Part shown: positions 6,212-6,279 of the stretch, in pieces
Position numbering within the stretch: the first letter of the stretch is position 1
Layout of the letters: every line of letters starts with the position of its first letter
DNA from: an uncultured Lactobacillus sp.
Lineage (GTDB): Bacteria; Bacillota; Bacilli; Lactobacillales; Lactobacillaceae
Direction: 5' to 3'
DNA length: 6,279 nucleotides
NCBI GenBank assembly: GCA_947252915.1
Contig: CAMXWI010000056.1
Span: 1 to 6,279, forward strand
Position numbers and translations under genes: made by a program
Notes under the pieces: model-generated
Databases searched by the model: none
Told to the model about the DNA's origin: nothing
Seen by the model: only the letters and a program-made list of their open reading frames with translations

Positions 6212-6239
6212 TTTGCATTCGGTGATGCTAGGGTATAAT
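6212..6239 (+). promoter_or_regulatory. Rightward sigma-A-type promoter for a transcript beyond the window
   Basis: A perfect TATAAT (6234-6239) is preceded after 16 bases by TTTGCA (6212-6217), four of six matches to TTGACA. Transcription would start near 6246. No start codon with a ribosome binding site appears in the remaining 34 bases, so the transcript has a leader or is an RNA gene continuing past the edge. A short inverted repeat GCAT/ATGC (6215-6218 and 6225-6228) lies in the spacer; whether it is an operator is unclear. Confidence 0.6.
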
Positions 6240-6245
6240 GGTAAT

Positions 6246-6279
6246 AATAAAGCTGGGCAAAGGGCGGAATGCTCTGGCG
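6246..6279 (+). other. Start of an unidentified rightward transcript, cut by the window edge
   Basis: After the TATAAT the sequence turns from very A/T-rich to G-rich (AGCTGGGCAAAGGGCGG and onward) with no open reading frame start or Shine-Dalgarno site. It could be the 5' leader of a gene or the beginning of a structured RNA. I do not recognise a known RNA family in these few bases. Confidence 0.3.

Noticed and set aside
6215..6228. GCAT/ATGC inverted repeat in the rightward promoter spacer as an operator
   Set aside because: Four base pairs around a six-base spacer is easily due to chance; noted only within the promoter entry.
6256..6279. Resemblance of GGGCGGAATGCTCTGG near the right edge to the 5' end of a tRNA
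   Set aside because: The positions that should hold U8 and A14 do not match, and the window ends before an anticodon arm could be checked.

Overview
The window looks like chromosomal DNA of a low- to mid-GC Gram-positive bacterium, most likely a member of the Lactobacillaceae (former Lactobacillus). The grounds are the gene order murF, cshA-type helicase, acpS, alr, mazF; the strong AGGAGG-type ribosome binding sites; the many TTG/GTG starts; and the protein sequences themselves, for example a MazF close to Bacillus NdoA and a CBS-ACT protein of the Firmicute c-di-AMP-binding type. The genus cannot be fixed from the sequence alone. There is no sign of a phage, insertion sequence, CRISPR array or other mobile element, and this reads as core genome.

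Layout, left to right. Bases 2-472 are the C-terminal third of MurF, the last cytoplasmic ligase of peptidoglycan precursor synthesis. A hairpin with a short T run (480-528) ends it. Next comes a compact rightward run of four genes: a DEAD-box RNA helicase (558-2024), holo-ACP synthase (2044-2415), alanine racemase (2408-3544, overlapping acpS by 8 bases) and a MazF/NdoA-type endoribonuclease toxin (3550-3900, whose ribosome binding site overlaps the alr stop). A second hairpin terminator (3912-3956) follows. The ribosome binding site of a 14-helix MFS drug-efflux-type transporter (3972-5444) begins almost immediately after it. A strong 14-bp hairpin (5448-5486) lies between this gene and a leftward gene (6134-5490) for a two-CBS plus ACT protein of the CbpA type, and it can end transcription from both sides. 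The final 145 bases are a divergent intergenic region with a leftward promoter for the CBS gene and a rightward promoter with a perfect TATAAT, which drives something beyond the window edge.

The genes form a housekeeping neighbourhood. MurF and Alr feed D-Ala-D-Ala-containing cell-wall precursor synthesis, AcpS activates acyl carrier protein for fatty acid synthesis, and the helicase and MazF act on RNA. The clearest points of interest are these: MazF has all expected catalytic residues but no antitoxin gene beside it; two hairpins sit directly against the ribosome binding sites of the following genes; and four of the five intact rightward genes start with TTG or GTG. I found no convincing new biological system in this window.
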